64,000 bases of DNA, from NCBI GenBank assembly GCA_963844055.1, contig CAWJMN010000001.1, positions 3,534,001-3,598,000 of the forward strand. The letters run 5' to 3'. Source of the DNA: CAWJMN01 sp963844055 (GTDB taxonomy: Bacteria > Planctomycetota > Planctomycetia > Pirellulales > Pirellulaceae). Positions 1 through 9,036 of the stretch are shown in pieces (the stretch's first letter is position 1; every line of letters starts with the position of its first letter). Below the pieces are notes generated by a model. The model worked only from the letters and a program-made list of their open reading frames with translations, searched no databases and had not been told where the DNA came from. A program made the translations under genes and the position numbers.

Positions 1-1
1 C

Positions 2-944
2 AGAACATCATCAAAGATCATCCTTTGCGACGAATTTGAGCACTCGACCCAGCGGGAAGAGATCCTCGAAATGTTGCGAGCTTCAGGACGAGGAGACGTC
101 GTTTATCGCGGTACGACAAGCCAAAAGGCTCAAGGATTCTCATTGCGACATATCTGCTGGGTAGCGGCTATCGAGGTGGGGCTCAATCGCGCGTGCAGAT
201 CGCAACCGATTCGTCATGCTCGAACTGATGAGCCCCGACAAGGACAAGCGAGGAAAGCTTGTTCTGCCAAGCGATCAGGAACTTCAGGAGCTTGGCTATC
301 GTGTTTTGGCGGTATCCCTGAAGTACATTCACAAGGCAAAGCTCTATGCGACCAAGATCAAGGACACACGCGTAGAAGGCGTAGACGACCGGATTATCGA
401 GTCGTACGCGGTACCAGCGGCAATCATGAGCGTCATCCAAGGCTATGACGAGGATGGCTGCCGCGAGATCCTCACGCAAATGCTAAGCGGGATGAAGCAG
501 GCTGAGGTAGGCGAAGTAAAGGATGAGGCGAACATCTTAGAGGCGATCTTCAGCTCTCAGATATTCATCGGCCGAGAGACCTACACCGTCGCCAGTCTCA
601 TCGACACCATCACGCACAAAAAGTCGAACTACGAGATTGCCGTTGAAGGCCTCGAAAAATACGGCTTATCCATTACCACCTTTGGTGATTCCGACGAGGT
701 CCCGGCGAAATATCATATGACGCCATGCCTTGCGATCGCGACGAACGCAGTAAGAACAAAACTGCTGCGAGGCACGGCCTGGGAGAATCAGTCGATCGAC
801 CAGATTCTCAAGCGGGTTGAAGGGGCACTCCCGCTGCGAAAGTACATCGCTAAGCAGCGGTTGCGATCAATCTGTATTCCAATGGAATACTTGTATCGAG
901 ACATGCTGGCCGGCGAGGCCGAAGAGCTAGTGGTGAACTTCTAG
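2..944 (+). pseudogene. C-terminal part of a phage-type primase/helicase ATPase, frame interrupted
   Basis: The gene enters from the left edge. The first reading frame contains DEFEHSTQREEILEMLRAS followed by RGTTSQKAQGFSLRH. This resembles the ATPase core of phage Toprim primase/helicase proteins, where a DEAE-like Walker B strand is followed by a block that ends with a Ser-Ile and an ARADRNRF-type sensor. That next block (SIARADRNRFVMLELM) lies in the neighbouring frame, so the frame breaks near 175-183, in a GGTGGGG run that has one surplus base. The second frame then stays open to the stop codon and holds a helical C-terminus with no motif I recognise. The gene is on the opposite strand to the phage structural genes, and IS fragments follow it. 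The family assignment rests on motif resemblance only. The interruption could be a sequencing indel. Confidence 0.5.
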
Positions 945-999
945 GTGGTAGCGCACAACGATGACGAATCCACAGTAAACCCACCTCTGGATCTAAGAG

Positions 1000-1325
1000 T
1001 GCGTCCAAATTTGACTATAGTGAATGGAGTCCGCAGGCTTGTGAGCCTTTCCTGCCTGATGGAGAACTCGCTTACGCATCTTGGCCATGCAGTAGTTGCC
1101 AAGTGCCATCCGCATGCAAATGCGAAAATGATGAACGACATACATGTAAGGAGGCAGGTCGTGCAGCGGGCCACGCCAAATGCTGTCATTGAGAACGAGG
1201 TGCAGCACCGCATTCACGATCTCATGCCACGAATAGCTTGCAGGCCAGCCGATTGCCCTGGGCAAATGCACTCAAGTCTCCAAGCTTTGCCAGTGTTCAT
1301 CCGTAAACAAGCTGGGCTGATATTC
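1000..1325 (-). pseudogene. IS5-type transposase fragment (N-terminal half)
   Basis: On the minus strand the translation reads TDEHWQSLET, a stop, then WHEIVNAVLHLVLNDSIWR, PLHDLPPYMYVVHHFR and KPADSIHYSQ. These blocks match the order seen in IS5/IS1031-type transposases: TDEQW, the REIVNAILYLVRTGCAWR helix, LPHDFPPWQTVYHYFR, then the AIIDSQ strand that carries the first catalytic Asp. The Asp position is now His-Tyr, an in-frame stop is present, and the DDE C-terminal half is missing. It is a decayed relic and cannot be active. Confidence 0.6.
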
Positions 1326-1408
1326 CGTTCCATTTAACAACAACACGCCAACATTACACCGCTTGAGAAAACAGCTTTTTTGACATTCTCCAATGACTTA
1401 CATCATTG

Positions 1409-1972
1409 CTATTGCTTCTCAAGCATAAATGTAAGCGTTATCTTCCCCTGGTGATGATCATCCCACTCAGCAGTATATCTCCTTTGATAAGGATCTACGA
1501 CTCGATCATGTCCGCAGTAGACCATATCAGGATCATCATACACCCTCCCCGAACCACCGAAATATCCCAATGATACCGAATAAAGGCACGGTTCATTTGC
1601 AGGGCAAACTGGGAACTTAAAAACATCTCTGTGAGTCCCCCAGTCAGGTTCAGAGTACTTCCACAAGCGTTTCTCTGTATAAAAATCACGATGTCGAACA
1701 ATTCCCGGGGTGGGGTCATATACAGATTTTACTGAGTACATTCGCTCCATTAAGTCAAACTCGGTGACAGTATAGGTTCCCGCGTTTACAATCCATGCAG
1801 TTAAAACGTAATCATGATCTTTTCCGTGCAAAAGAATATTTACATTTTGCTCATGCCTTCGAGATTTAGGCACTACTCCCGGAAAAATACAGTCGTCGTA
1901 AAGCTTGCTCCCAATAAAGCGGTCTGCTTCATCATCCTCAAAGCTATTTAAGTCTTGTGTGGACGATTCCAT
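1409..1972 (-). CDS. hypothetical protein, 187 aa
   Basis: I do not recognise this protein. It is acidic at the N-terminus, rich in Tyr, Asp and His, and has no signal peptide, membrane segment or cysteine cluster. It contains several aromatic-rich beta-like stretches, for example KITLTFML near the C-terminus. Its codon use is more AT-rich than that of the phage genes to the right. It lies between two IS relics, which suggests a transferred cargo gene. A GAGG lies about 14 bases upstream of the ATG, a weak and distant ribosome binding site. The intact 187-codon frame in a decayed region is the main support for it being a gene. Confidence 0.5.
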   Translation of the reverse strand: MESSTQDLNSFEDDEADRFIGSKLYDDCIFPGVVPKSRRHEQNVNILLHGKDHDYVLTAWIVNAGTYTVTEFDLMERMYSVKSVYDPTPGIVRHRDFYTEKRLWKYSEPDWGTHRDVFKFPVCPANEPCLYSVSLGYFGGSGRVYDDPDMVYCGHDRVVDPYQRRYTAEWDDHHQGKITLTFMLEKQ

Positions 1973-2179
1973 GCTAGTTCATATACCTCAATTAAAAACC
2001 GTCAGAATGGCGTCAGTAAAAAAAACTAATTTCCTGTTCAGCTTAGATTCAAGCCGTCACGATTTCAAGTATTCGAATAGAACTGTTTTGAAAAAATTGC
2101 CAATTCTGCCTCGGCAATGAAACTGTTCGGCGCAACGCTACGAACTTTCAGAAGACGAATGGAGTAGAATTGATGACGG

Positions 2180-2900
2180 CGGGGCCGGACAGGCGATGGA
2201 GGACGGCATGGGGCGGAAAATTGTCTATTTTTCAACGCTGTCATTTGGTTCGCCCGTTCGGGAGCGGCGTGGCGTGCTACCGGAGCATTTTGGTAATTGA
2301 AACTTTGTTTCAACGCTACAATCGTTCGGCGAATTACGATCCCTGGGAGCAAGTATTACCAGAAATGAAGTCGCCTAATCTGAAAGTGCTCATGCTCGAC
2401 CCGACGGTCATCCGCGTACGCCAGACGCGAGGTCGTCAACAAAACGGACAACAGTCTTCTTGTTCACAATGCGCTGTCCCGATCACGAGGTGAGTTCGGC
2501 TCAATGCACTCGATGCCGTTCAGTCGCAAGGTCGGCCTGAGGGTCGCTCCCGGACAGGAATACGACATCATTTGGGCTGAAGAGTTGCTTGGCGATCACC
2601 GGTCGCGTTAGCTCATCGCCGACAAAGGCTAAGACTCAGGCCTCTTCTTTGTCATTGAGAAATGCGAAACTACCGAATTTGTCTACAGCCGCGAAACAAC
2701 GGATTTACGCCTTGTGAATAAGATAAAAAAATACAAAATACGCAGTCGCCGACCGTTTCATTAACCGACTTACACACCTTTCGCCTGGTTGTCGCGCGTC
2801 ACGAAAGAAAGGGCCGGTAACCACGTCGCCTTTGCCCAGTTCGCAGCCATTTTTTCCACTTGCGATGGTGCCAATTGGTATTCTTCTTGATACATCATAG
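2180..2900 (+). pseudogene. decayed IS5-family transposase
   Basis: Pieces of an IS5 (IS427-like) transposase occur in the correct order but in different frames: IWFARSGAAWRATGAFW (VLWRVRTGAPWRDLPERFG block), ETLFQRYNRSANYDPWEQVL, KVLMLDPTVIRVRQ (the LMLDSTVVRAHQ block with the first catalytic Asp), KVGLRVAPGQEYDIIWAEELLGD, LIADKGY (second Asp), and finally the RFINRLTH plus AGNHVAFAQFAAI end. An amber codon at 2609-2611 and several frame changes interrupt it. I could not find terminal inverted repeats. It is a different subgroup from the fragment at 1000-1325. Confidence 0.75.
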
Positions 2901-3028
2901 GCAGGGCCATGAAGTCGTTCACTTCCGGTATTACCGCCCCACACACGTCTTACCTATACAAATCCCAGACGATTTGAAACGGGAAAAAACCTCCTGGAAC
3001 GCGGCATTTTTAATTTTAAGGCCTTTTC

Positions 3029-3731
3029 TTATAGCTTGATTTCGAACAGTCCTGCCCACCTCGGCACATGCCGATATTCCGGGCGATTTCGGTGCTGATA
3101 CGCCCGAATCCGACGCGTCTGCATCGCGTAATTGAGGGCACTGCCGACGTCTAAGATCGTCCGCCTGGCCCCTCCTGTCTCTTGCCAGTACTTGTGGACG
3201 ATCACATTGGCCAGCGGGCCACCGGCGATCAAGATCGGCCCTCCCCTGCTCTTCACAAGCGTCTCGACCAACGGCCGATAGTCCCAGTTGGTAACGATCG
3301 CGTCTGCCGGAATCTCGTGCTGGCAGTTCAGCGGACCGACGAACGTACAGTGGGCCTTATCGAACTGGGCAAACGGCCGATAGTTGGCGTAGTAGAACAG
3401 CTCGGCAAACGTTACTCGCTCCAGCGGGACCTTCACCATGGGGAGCAGCTCGCCATGTTCGAACGCGTGCGTTTCTTCGCCGATGATGCCAACGTGATAG
3501 CCGGGAAGGTCGCAGATGAGAGCCGCATGGAGTTCTCGAGCTCAGCGGATGCTGAAGTCCTGCCGGCCATCGCCACTTGTCAGCCTTGGCATGGTGACCG
3601 CGTGAGAACATGAGGTCCGCTTCGCCGTCAGCAAACCGGGCGAATGCAACCGGCGGTCCGGAGTAGCCTGGCTTAAGCACTTTTAGCAGCACTTCAAGGT
3701 CCGACCGAAAGTCTTGTGTGAAGTGCAACAT
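3029..3731 (-). pseudogene. GT-D-fold glycosyltransferase, frame interrupted
   Basis: The N-terminus (MLHFTQDFRSDLEVLLKVL) leads to FARFADGEADLM. This matches the RFGDGE signature of GT-D-fold (DUF1792-type) glycosyltransferases. The C-terminal half, with PILIAGGPLANVIVHKYW and TILDVGSALN, matches the GGP...DxGSAL end of that family. The two halves are in different frames: the frame gains one base somewhere between about 3540 and 3575, and a TGA at 3542-3544 blocks the second frame. The start has a good ribosome binding site (AGGAAAG) 5 bases upstream. It is the last gene of the glycan cluster and follows a GT with a DAD motif by a short gap. A single sequencing indel could explain the break. 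Confidence 0.6.
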
Positions 3732-3741
3732 GATAGCTTTC

Positions 3742-4410
3742 CTAGTGAGGCAGCTTGTATCCGAGCTTACGGAGAATGCGGCACAGTCGGCCGATGTTCC
3801 GATCCTTGTGCCACTGGCTTGTAAATCGCAGTGCGTAGTTGTCGGCAATGTCACTCAGCTCGCACGGCGCGACGACCGGGCGGGCGAACTTGCAAGCTAG
3901 TCGATCGACCGGCACGGACTGCCGCACGATCCTGGCGTTCACTTCGCCGTGTTCTGCATCGATATGCCGCGAGTAGCCGAACGATTCGAAGAGGTCCGAC
4001 AGAAAGTCACGTTGGCACTCCGGCACGCTGATGAGGCTCGTCTCCCAGTGCATCGACCGCTCTTCGCGCCGGCCATACTTTGCCACCAGCGCGCGGCGGA
4101 TCTCGGGTCGCGGCTCCATGCTCGGCATCCCAAGCATTGTCGGATGTAGGCAATCATGAATTGGCAGACAGTGCGGCAAAGGCACGATATCCGCATCCCA
4201 CAGGACCGCGTGCGGAGTCTTGGCGAACTGCCAGGCAATCAGCTTGTTCCACGATCCGCTGATATGAGAGGGAACATGGTCGCGGGTATAGACCGCCAGC
4301 GAATACCCCATCTGCTCACAGTAACGTTCAATGAAGGGGCGAGTGATCGGCCAGTAGCTCAAGTGCCGAACTGCCGTAACAACAATCGTTAGATCGGACG
4401 GGCTAATCAT
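3742..4410 (-). CDS. glycosyltransferase-like protein with DxD motif
   Basis: The 222-aa protein opens with a beta strand typical of a nucleotide-sugar-binding fold (LTIVVTAVRHL). It carries VLWDADIVPL at about residues 69-78, a DxD metal and nucleotide-sugar motif of GT-A glycosyltransferases, in the style of GT8 and related families. Lengths of GT-A catalytic domains are usually 220-280 aa, so it is a minimal domain without a membrane anchor. The start ATG directly abuts the stop of the upstream 70-codon gene, so translation is probably coupled. It belongs to the glycan cluster. The donor and acceptor cannot be told from sequence. Confidence 0.6.
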   Translation of the reverse strand: MISPSDLTIVVTAVRHLSYWPITRPFIERYCEQMGYSLAVYTRDHVPSHISGSWNKLIAWQFAKTPHAVLWDADIVPLPHCLPIHDCLHPTMLGMPSMEPRPEIRRALVAKYGRREERSMHWETSLISVPECQRDFLSDLFESFGYSRHIDAEHGEVNARIVRQSVPVDRLACKFARPVVAPCELSDIADNYALRFTSQWHKDRNIGRLCRILRKLGYKLPH

Positions 4411-4623
4411 CTAGTCGCGTTTGTCCCATTCTTCGGGGTGCGGATTACTGCCGAGAAGCTCCTGCTCCCACGCCTGAAGGTATTCGTCGAGCTCTAGGCC
4501 CGACTGACGGCCTGCCTTTCGAGCCTGCTGCAAAACCGATTCGACGGAACGAGTCTCGCCGCGCTCGGAAAGCAGGTCCCTGATACATTCGGCAAGCTTT
4601 ATGCGATCAAACTCAGTGAACAT
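4411..4623 (-). CDS. small hypothetical protein in glycan cluster
   Basis: I chose the internal ATG that gives a 70-aa protein starting MFTEFDRIKLAECI. It overlaps the upstream methyltransferase by 11 bases, as do its operon neighbours. A longer upstream start is possible but would run further into the methyltransferase. The protein is helical and acidic, with a repeat-like Gln/Glu-rich centre, and has no motif I recognise. It may act as a small partner of the neighbouring transferases, but nothing in the sequence shows this. Confidence 0.5.
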   Translation of the reverse strand: MFTEFDRIKLAECIRDLLSERGETRSVESVLQQARKAGRQSGLELDEYLQAWEQELLGSNPHPEEWDKRD

Positions 4624-5398
4624 CGGGCCCTCGGACAGCGGAGACCATGAAGTAGTAGGAGCGTTCGGTAATGCTGGATTCCCGCATGGATCCACTTTCC
4701 GGGTCGAACATCGCCTCGACTCGCCAGCCTGCTAGCTCGAGAAGTCCGCGAATCTCCTGCGGCGTAAACGCTCGAAGATTGTGAGTCTCGGTGAACGGCT
4801 TCAGGCCACCGACCTGATACGTGTTCCGGATCGTGAGTTGGGAAGTCGCAGCGTCGAACTGCTTGAGCGACACTCGCGAGACTTCGCCGGTGCAATCAGC
4901 CTGCGGGAAGAACTGCTCTTGGCGAGTCCTGAGCGAGGTGACGCAGCCGGAATAGTTCACCACTTCAAAAATTAAATTTTTACGAACGTAGTTCTTCAGC
5001 GTCGAAAAGAAATTTTTAATTCGCTGATTGCTCGAATGACAAAATGCGTAAGATGGGACGCCAAAAACGGATAAGTGGGTTTCTGCGTCTGGTACCGGGT
5101 AGACTTTATCGGGCTCAAGCATGTCCCCGTAAAACGCACCAAGGCCCTTCTCTACCGCTTTGGCCACCATAGGGCGTGAACGGTCGCATCCGACCACTTT
5201 CGTGCAGCCATGACGCTGCAATGCGGCCAGAAGGTTGCCGGTGCCGCAGCCCCACTCGAAGAACCGATGATCGCTGTCGCCGGACAGCTTCAGGATCAGC
5301 TTGGCGAGGTAGTCGTAGTCCTTGGCGGCATGGATCGCATCGTAAACTTCCGCCAGACCCTCAAACGGCTTGCAATGCATCGCAGATGTAATCGACAT
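4613..5398 (-). CDS. class I SAM-dependent methyltransferase
   Basis: The protein has the class I methyltransferase motif I (FFEWGCGTGNLLAAL at about residues 46-60), followed by VVGCDRSRPMVAKA (motif II acidic loop) and a GDML segment that fits motif III. The length of 261 aa is normal. A beta-rich insertion (residues 150-200) may bind the acceptor, as in sugar N- or O-methyltransferases. The gene lies directly behind a DegT aminotransferase. An aminotransferase plus methyltransferase pair is common in pathways that make methylated amino sugars, so modification of a nucleotide-linked sugar is a reasonable inference. An alternative ATG at 5380 would reduce the overlap with the upstream gene. 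Confidence 0.7.
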   Translation of the reverse strand: MSITSAMHCKPFEGLAEVYDAIHAAKDYDYLAKLILKLSGDSDHRFFEWGCGTGNLLAALQRHGCTKVVGCDRSRPMVAKAVEKGLGAFYGDMLEPDKVYPVPDAETHLSVFGVPSYAFCHSSNQRIKNFFSTLKNYVRKNLIFEVVNYSGCVTSLRTRQEQFFPQADCTGEVSRVSLKQFDAATSQLTIRNTYQVGGLKPFTETHNLRAFTPQEIRGLLELAGWRVEAMFDPESGSMRESSITERSYYFMVSAVRGPDVH

Positions 5399-6506
5399 CG
5401 TCGTCCGTCATGTCAGGGAAAAGTGGCAAGTAAATGCAACGATGGAACAGGTCAACCGCCTTCGGGAAGTCGCCACCCTTGTATTCATAGAAATCACGCA
5501 GGTGCGGCTGCATGTGCATCGGGCGGAAGAAAGTGCGAGTCTCGATCCCCTGCTCTGCCAGCTTGAACCGGACCTCGTGAGCAATTGCCGGAGTCTTGCA
5601 CTCCAGCGGCATCACCCAGTTGGCAGACTTCGAGTTTTCAGGCTCGCGGGTCCAAAGCTTCCAGTTGTGGCCTTTACCGACTCGCGAGTGGTATCGATTG
5701 GCCAAGTTGCGCCGCAGACTCAAGATCTCGGACCGGTTCGCGTTCTGCACTGCGCCGATTGCCGCCTGAACATCCGTCATGCGGAAGCCAAAGGCCCACT
5801 CCTGATGATTGAAGTGATTGCCAGGCGTGAAAGCGTGCGACCGCAGCTGGCGGAGACGCTTGACGTCCTCTTCACGCTTGGCAAACACCATCCCGCCTTC
5901 ACCGGTCGTGATGATCTTGTTCGCGTAGAAGCTGAAGATCGCAAAGTCGCCACGCGTCCCAACGGAGTCGCCGTTCTGGTACCGGGCATAGTGGGCTTCG
6001 GCACAGTCCTCGACCACCTGCATCCCAGCGGCTCGAAACTTATCGGCGTCGAACTCGCACGGCACGCCGTAGAGGTGAACGATGATGGCCGCTTTCGTGC
6101 GGAACGACTTGAACTTTGGCTGGACGAGCATTTCCTGCCAAAGCACGTTGCCGTCGTCGTCACAGTCGTAGAACCGGGGCGTCGCTCCCAAGGCCAAGAT
6201 TGCGTTCGGACAAGCGACCATCGTCATCGTCGGGCAAGCGACCACGTCACCGGGCCCCACGCCGGCCGCGCGAAGTGCCAGGATCAGAGCCGTAGTACCG
6301 GAATTGCAAGTGACGCCAGGCTTGCAGTCGTGAGCACCGGCAAACTCTTCTTCGAAAAGCTGGCAGTACTTCCCCTGCGTCAGCCAGCCGCTTTTCATCA
6401 CCGTCCCAACGATGTCCTGCTCACGCTGGCCAAGATACGGTTTCGCGACGGGAATGTGCCGAGCGGCAAAACGATTGACGACGGGATCAACGCTATCCGT
6501 GAGCAT
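5361..6506 (-). CDS. DegT/DnrJ/EryC1-family sugar aminotransferase
   Basis: This is a PLP-dependent aminotransferase of the DegT/DnrJ/EryC1 family. Members convert keto-sugar nucleotides to amino sugars. Visible motifs are VTCNSGTTALILAL (phosphate-binding loop), VVEDCAEAH (Asp that contacts the PLP pyridine ring), and FYANKIITTGEGGM with the Schiff-base Lys at about residue 197. I start at MLTDSVDPVVNRF, because the upstream codons are overlapped by the glycosyltransferase and lack family character. The resulting 381 aa is typical. It overlaps the preceding gene by 14 bases and the following methyltransferase by 38. With the epimerase at 41869-42798 and the cupin it points to synthesis of an amino-deoxy sugar, an inference from context. 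Confidence 0.85.
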   Translation of the reverse strand: MLTDSVDPVVNRFAARHIPVAKPYLGQREQDIVGTVMKSGWLTQGKYCQLFEEEFAGAHDCKPGVTCNSGTTALILALRAAGVGPGDVVACPTMTMVACPNAILALGATPRFYDCDDDGNVLWQEMLVQPKFKSFRTKAAIIVHLYGVPCEFDADKFRAAGMQVVEDCAEAHYARYQNGDSVGTRGDFAIFSFYANKIITTGEGGMVFAKREEDVKRLRQLRSHAFTPGNHFNHQEWAFGFRMTDVQAAIGAVQNANRSEILSLRRNLANRYHSRVGKGHNWKLWTREPENSKSANWVMPLECKTPAIAHEVRFKLAEQGIETRTFFRPMHMQPHLRDFYEYKGGDFPKAVDLFHRCIYLPLFPDMTDDDVDYICDALQAV

Positions 6507-7239
6507 GTCGCACTGGTCTCCAACCGAGCTGCACTGCCATATCCAAAAACCGCTGGCGAACCTCATAGTGCTCCGGACGAGCGCACAAAGCGTGCGGAGC
6601 ATGCAAAGCCCGCATTCGCCACGATTCATCCTTCGACGAGTTGGAAGTCACGCGACTTGGAAAGCCGGTCGCCAATTGGATTCCACAACCCAGGAACAAA
6701 TCGTCTTCAAAATGTGGCACTAGGTCGCCAAAACTGTCAATCATTCGCTGGCGGAAGTTGATGATGTGCGGAATGTGACGTGTCTGAACCAGCTCCGACG
6801 TCACGATCACATCGGCCGTGACGTCAACGCCATCGTCACCCACTCGAACTCGATGCTTGCGGAGTTCGCCATCGATGACGCAGCGACCGTCTTGGCCAAT
6901 GCTGGCGAACTGATTCTGATGACGCATTGCAGCACCTAGCAGATGCTCCAAATGTCGCGGACCGGGAATGTGATCATCGACGCCGAAGAAAACGTAGTCG
7001 TAGCCCGTGATCGCCAGCGGAGGAATGAACCGTGAGCATGGCCCCAGGTTCTCCGAGACCGTGAAGACTACGTCCGCTAGATTGCGAGCCTCTGGGGGTG
7101 CCTCGTACTGCGTGCGCGGCGAACATTCGACTAGTGCGATATAGCTACCGACGGTCTGATTCCGATAGGCCTGAAGGATCGGCGCGATATTGAGCGGACG
7201 ACGCCAATTGAGTAGTACCGTCAAAACGTTTTGTCTCAT
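6493..7239 (-). CDS. glycosyltransferase-like protein
   Basis: The protein begins MRQNVLTVLLNWRRP, a GT2-like first strand (VLLNWRRPLNIAPIL), and contains YDYVFFGVDDHIPG, with a DD pair at the position where GT-A enzymes carry a DxD-type motif. The later PHFEDDLFLGCG segment resembles the acidic acceptor loop of such enzymes. The ATG forms a 4-base ATGA overlap with the stop of the upstream methyltransferase, which supports this start over the one 21 bases upstream. The family is inferred from fold features and from the cluster. Substrate is unknown. Confidence 0.55.
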   Translation of the reverse strand: MRQNVLTVLLNWRRPLNIAPILQAYRNQTVGSYIALVECSPRTQYEAPPEARNLADVVFTVSENLGPCSRFIPPLAITGYDYVFFGVDDHIPGPRHLEHLLGAAMRHQNQFASIGQDGRCVIDGELRKHRVRVGDDGVDVTADVIVTSELVQTRHIPHIINFRQRMIDSFGDLVPHFEDDLFLGCGIQLATGFPSRVTSNSSKDESWRMRALHAPHALCARPEHYEVRQRFLDMAVQLGWRPVRHAHG

Positions 7240-7850
7240 GGCTTCACAATCCACCAGCAAGTGCCCATGGTCTTAAACGTGAGCTGGTGATCACGGCAGA
7301 AACGTTCGACTGCCCGCCGGACTCCCCAGATGCCACGCTTGTCTTTCGGGTGATCGATGTCATGGCCGGCAAAGACGCCGCCTGAACGGACCAACGGAAA
7401 CCAGATCGCTAGGTCTATAACGACGTCCTCGTAAACATGCGATCCGTCGATTAGTGCGGAATGGAAACTGCGACGTTCGTGAAATGCAACCATCGCAGCT
7501 TCAATGCTCCCTTGCGAAAGGATGCGAGTGCGATGGCTGGTTGACCAATCAATTCCGCTGAATTCCACCGCGACGTTACAGGCAGCATGTCGATTGTCTT
7601 CTTGCTCTTCGCGTGTCAGTGCCGCACAACCATCGTTAGAGAGCCGGTAAGAGTGTTGATCGTGATAGACCGACCAGTTGTCTACCATCCACAAACACGA
7701 TTTCGGCAGCTTTGTAAGTATCTGGCGGGAAAGGTCGCCGCGATGCACACCGACTTCGACGATTTCCAAGGGAAGCTTTTTGGCGTTCGGAATCTCCTGG
7801 GTGATGATGTCGATCAGGAAATGCGAGTCCCCCATGTCGAGCTTTTTCAT
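7236..7850 (-). CDS. class I SAM-dependent methyltransferase (Methyltransf_24-like)
   Basis: The 204-aa protein has LEIVEVGVHRGDLSRQIL (motif I), LWMVDNWSVY (motif II acidic residue), SALIDGSHVYEDVVIDL and GGVFAGHDID. The IDGSHxYE and GGxxxGHD signatures are typical of the Methyltransf_24 family, often found in glycan and macrolide clusters (MycE/MycF-like sugar O-methyltransferases share this layout and use the His/Asp residues for metal binding). It starts at an ATG that overlaps the upstream stop by 4 bases (ATGA). It probably methylates a sugar or glycan made in this cluster. That role is inference. Confidence 0.75.
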   Translation of the reverse strand: MKKLDMGDSHFLIDIITQEIPNAKKLPLEIVEVGVHRGDLSRQILTKLPKSCLWMVDNWSVYHDQHSYRLSNDGCAALTREEQEDNRHAACNVAVEFSGIDWSTSHRTRILSQGSIEAAMVAFHERRSFHSALIDGSHVYEDVVIDLAIWFPLVRSGGVFAGHDIDHPKDKRGIWGVRRAVERFCRDHQLTFKTMGTCWWIVKP

Positions 7851-8584
7851 TGCATCGCCTCCTGAACTACGCCAAACAATCGCGAGCCGCCACCTCCGAC
7901 ATGCTTCCAACCTGGAAACCGGGTGTAGACAATCGGCATCTGCAAGCGTGAGGCACAGTAGAAGAGGAACGTGTCTTGGCTGGGGGCTGGCAGCTCGATC
8001 GAGCCGTTCAGCAGCTTCAGGATTTCCTTCGTCTTCTCCGTGCTGCCGATCATGACATAGCTGATGATCCGGCGGTGAAACGCCTTGCTTCTCTCGCCTG
8101 GCTTCCGCTTGACCTTCGGGCCATCGAGGCCGATGTTGCGGGCCCAGGTATCTAGGTCGTCCAGCATCGACGCTGGCTTCGTGTACCCCCACGGCGGCGC
8201 GATGATTGCCGGTACGCTCCCAAGCCACCGCCATTCAATCCAGTCGGGGCAACTGGTCGCGACAGCATCGGTATCAATCTTGATGTAGTACGGCGTTTCG
8301 ACGTGTTCCGCCGCATGCACCAGCGCCGTCAGCATCCGTTCTCGCTGCGGTTTCTCGGGAAGCTTTGTCCAACTGATAACCCGCCAGCTCATGCCCTTCA
8401 TTAGCGGCGACAGTTCCAGCGGCCAAGGCTTGCTTAAGACGTTGAGCCCGTCGCAAACAAACAGCCAGCGGCACTTGGCCAGATCAGGCTTATGACGCAG
8501 CCAAGTCGGCAGCACCGTGCGGAACTCTTGAAAGTGAGCCGGATCAAGTCCAACGACAATCGTGAAAAGCGAGGGGGCTACCAT
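7847..8584 (-). CDS. glycosyltransferase-like protein with DTD motif
   Basis: The 245-aa protein starts LFTIVVGLDPAHFQEF, a GT-A-type first strand, and carries YIKIDTDAVA with D104-T-D106, a DxD motif placed at the normal distance of about 100 residues. A basic patch (KVKRKPGERSKAFHRR) and a Gly-rich C-terminal loop follow. The start overlaps the stop of the cupin gene by 7 bases and its own stop overlaps the next ATG, so the operon is tightly coupled. It is probably a nucleotide-sugar transferase. Donor and acceptor are not evident. Confidence 0.6.
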   Translation of the reverse strand: MVAPSLFTIVVGLDPAHFQEFRTVLPTWLRHKPDLAKCRWLFVCDGLNVLSKPWPLELSPLMKGMSWRVISWTKLPEKPQRERMLTALVHAAEHVETPYYIKIDTDAVATSCPDWIEWRWLGSVPAIIAPPWGYTKPASMLDDLDTWARNIGLDGPKVKRKPGERSKAFHRRIISYVMIGSTEKTKEILKLLNGSIELPAPSQDTFLFYCASRLQMPIVYTRFPGWKHVGGGGSRLFGVVQEAMQ

Positions 8585-8997
8585 AGCCGGATGACTTCTT
8601 CAAACGACTTAAAACGAACGATGTCGTCTTCGATTACCTTGCGATCACCGGGGGCGGCAAGCATATCTGGCGTGTAGACCTCGACGAACGCCGAGTCTTC
8701 CATTGCAGTAAATTGGTGATAGATGCCGGGCGGAATTATGACAGTTTGCCCAGCCGTCACGATGAACAGCTCCATCGTCGCTGCGAGTTGGGCATCGCCA
8801 TTAACCGAAAATCCACCCTGCTTGCACGTTTCAATCTTCAGACGCCCACGCGAAACGTAGAACGTGTTTGCCTTGCTGTTGTGGACATGAACCGACGAAC
8901 GGCCGCCAGCACCCGCCTCCGCTTCAACAACGTGCAGCGAATCCGACTGATGGACAACGCGGTACTTGCCCCACGGCTTTGCAATCCACTCGTTCAT
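8578..8997 (-). CDS. cupin-domain protein, sugar isomerase-like
   Basis: The protein is a single cupin: SVHVHNSKANTFYVSRGRLKI supplies cupin motif 1 (the HxH and later E/Y positions), and IPPGIYHQFTAMEDSAFVEVY supplies motif 2. The PPGxxHxxxA ending is typical of mannose-6-phosphate isomerase/WxcM-like sugar cupins. It starts WIAKPWGKYRVV, also a common opening of phosphomannose-isomerase-like cupins. I chose the ATG preceded by GGGGGCACAC, the leader motif found before many genes here. A GTG 12 bases upstream is less likely. It probably isomerises or epimerises a sugar nucleotide or sugar phosphate for the cluster. Confidence 0.7.
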   Translation of the reverse strand: MNEWIAKPWGKYRVVHQSDSLHVVEAEAGAGGRSSVHVHNSKANTFYVSRGRLKIETCKQGGFSVNGDAQLAATMELFIVTAGQTVIIPPGIYHQFTAMEDSAFVEVYTPDMLAAPGDRKVIEDDIVRFKSFEEVIRLW

Positions 8998-9036
8998 GTG
9001 TGCCCCCACACTAAGAATTTGCTTCAGTAATGTTCG

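Noticed and set aside
945..1337. Plus-strand open frame of 130 codons
   Set aside because: The opposite strand clearly codes for an IS5 transposase fragment here, and the plus frame has no family resemblance or ribosome binding site.
2705..2944. Minus-strand 79-codon frame
   Set aside because: It lies opposite the C-terminal part of the decayed IS5 transposase and has unlikely composition.
5370..6761. Plus-strand frame of 463 codons opposite the aminotransferase
   Set aside because: The minus strand codes for a complete DegT aminotransferase with the PLP Lys. The plus frame is a mirror artefact of its codon bias.
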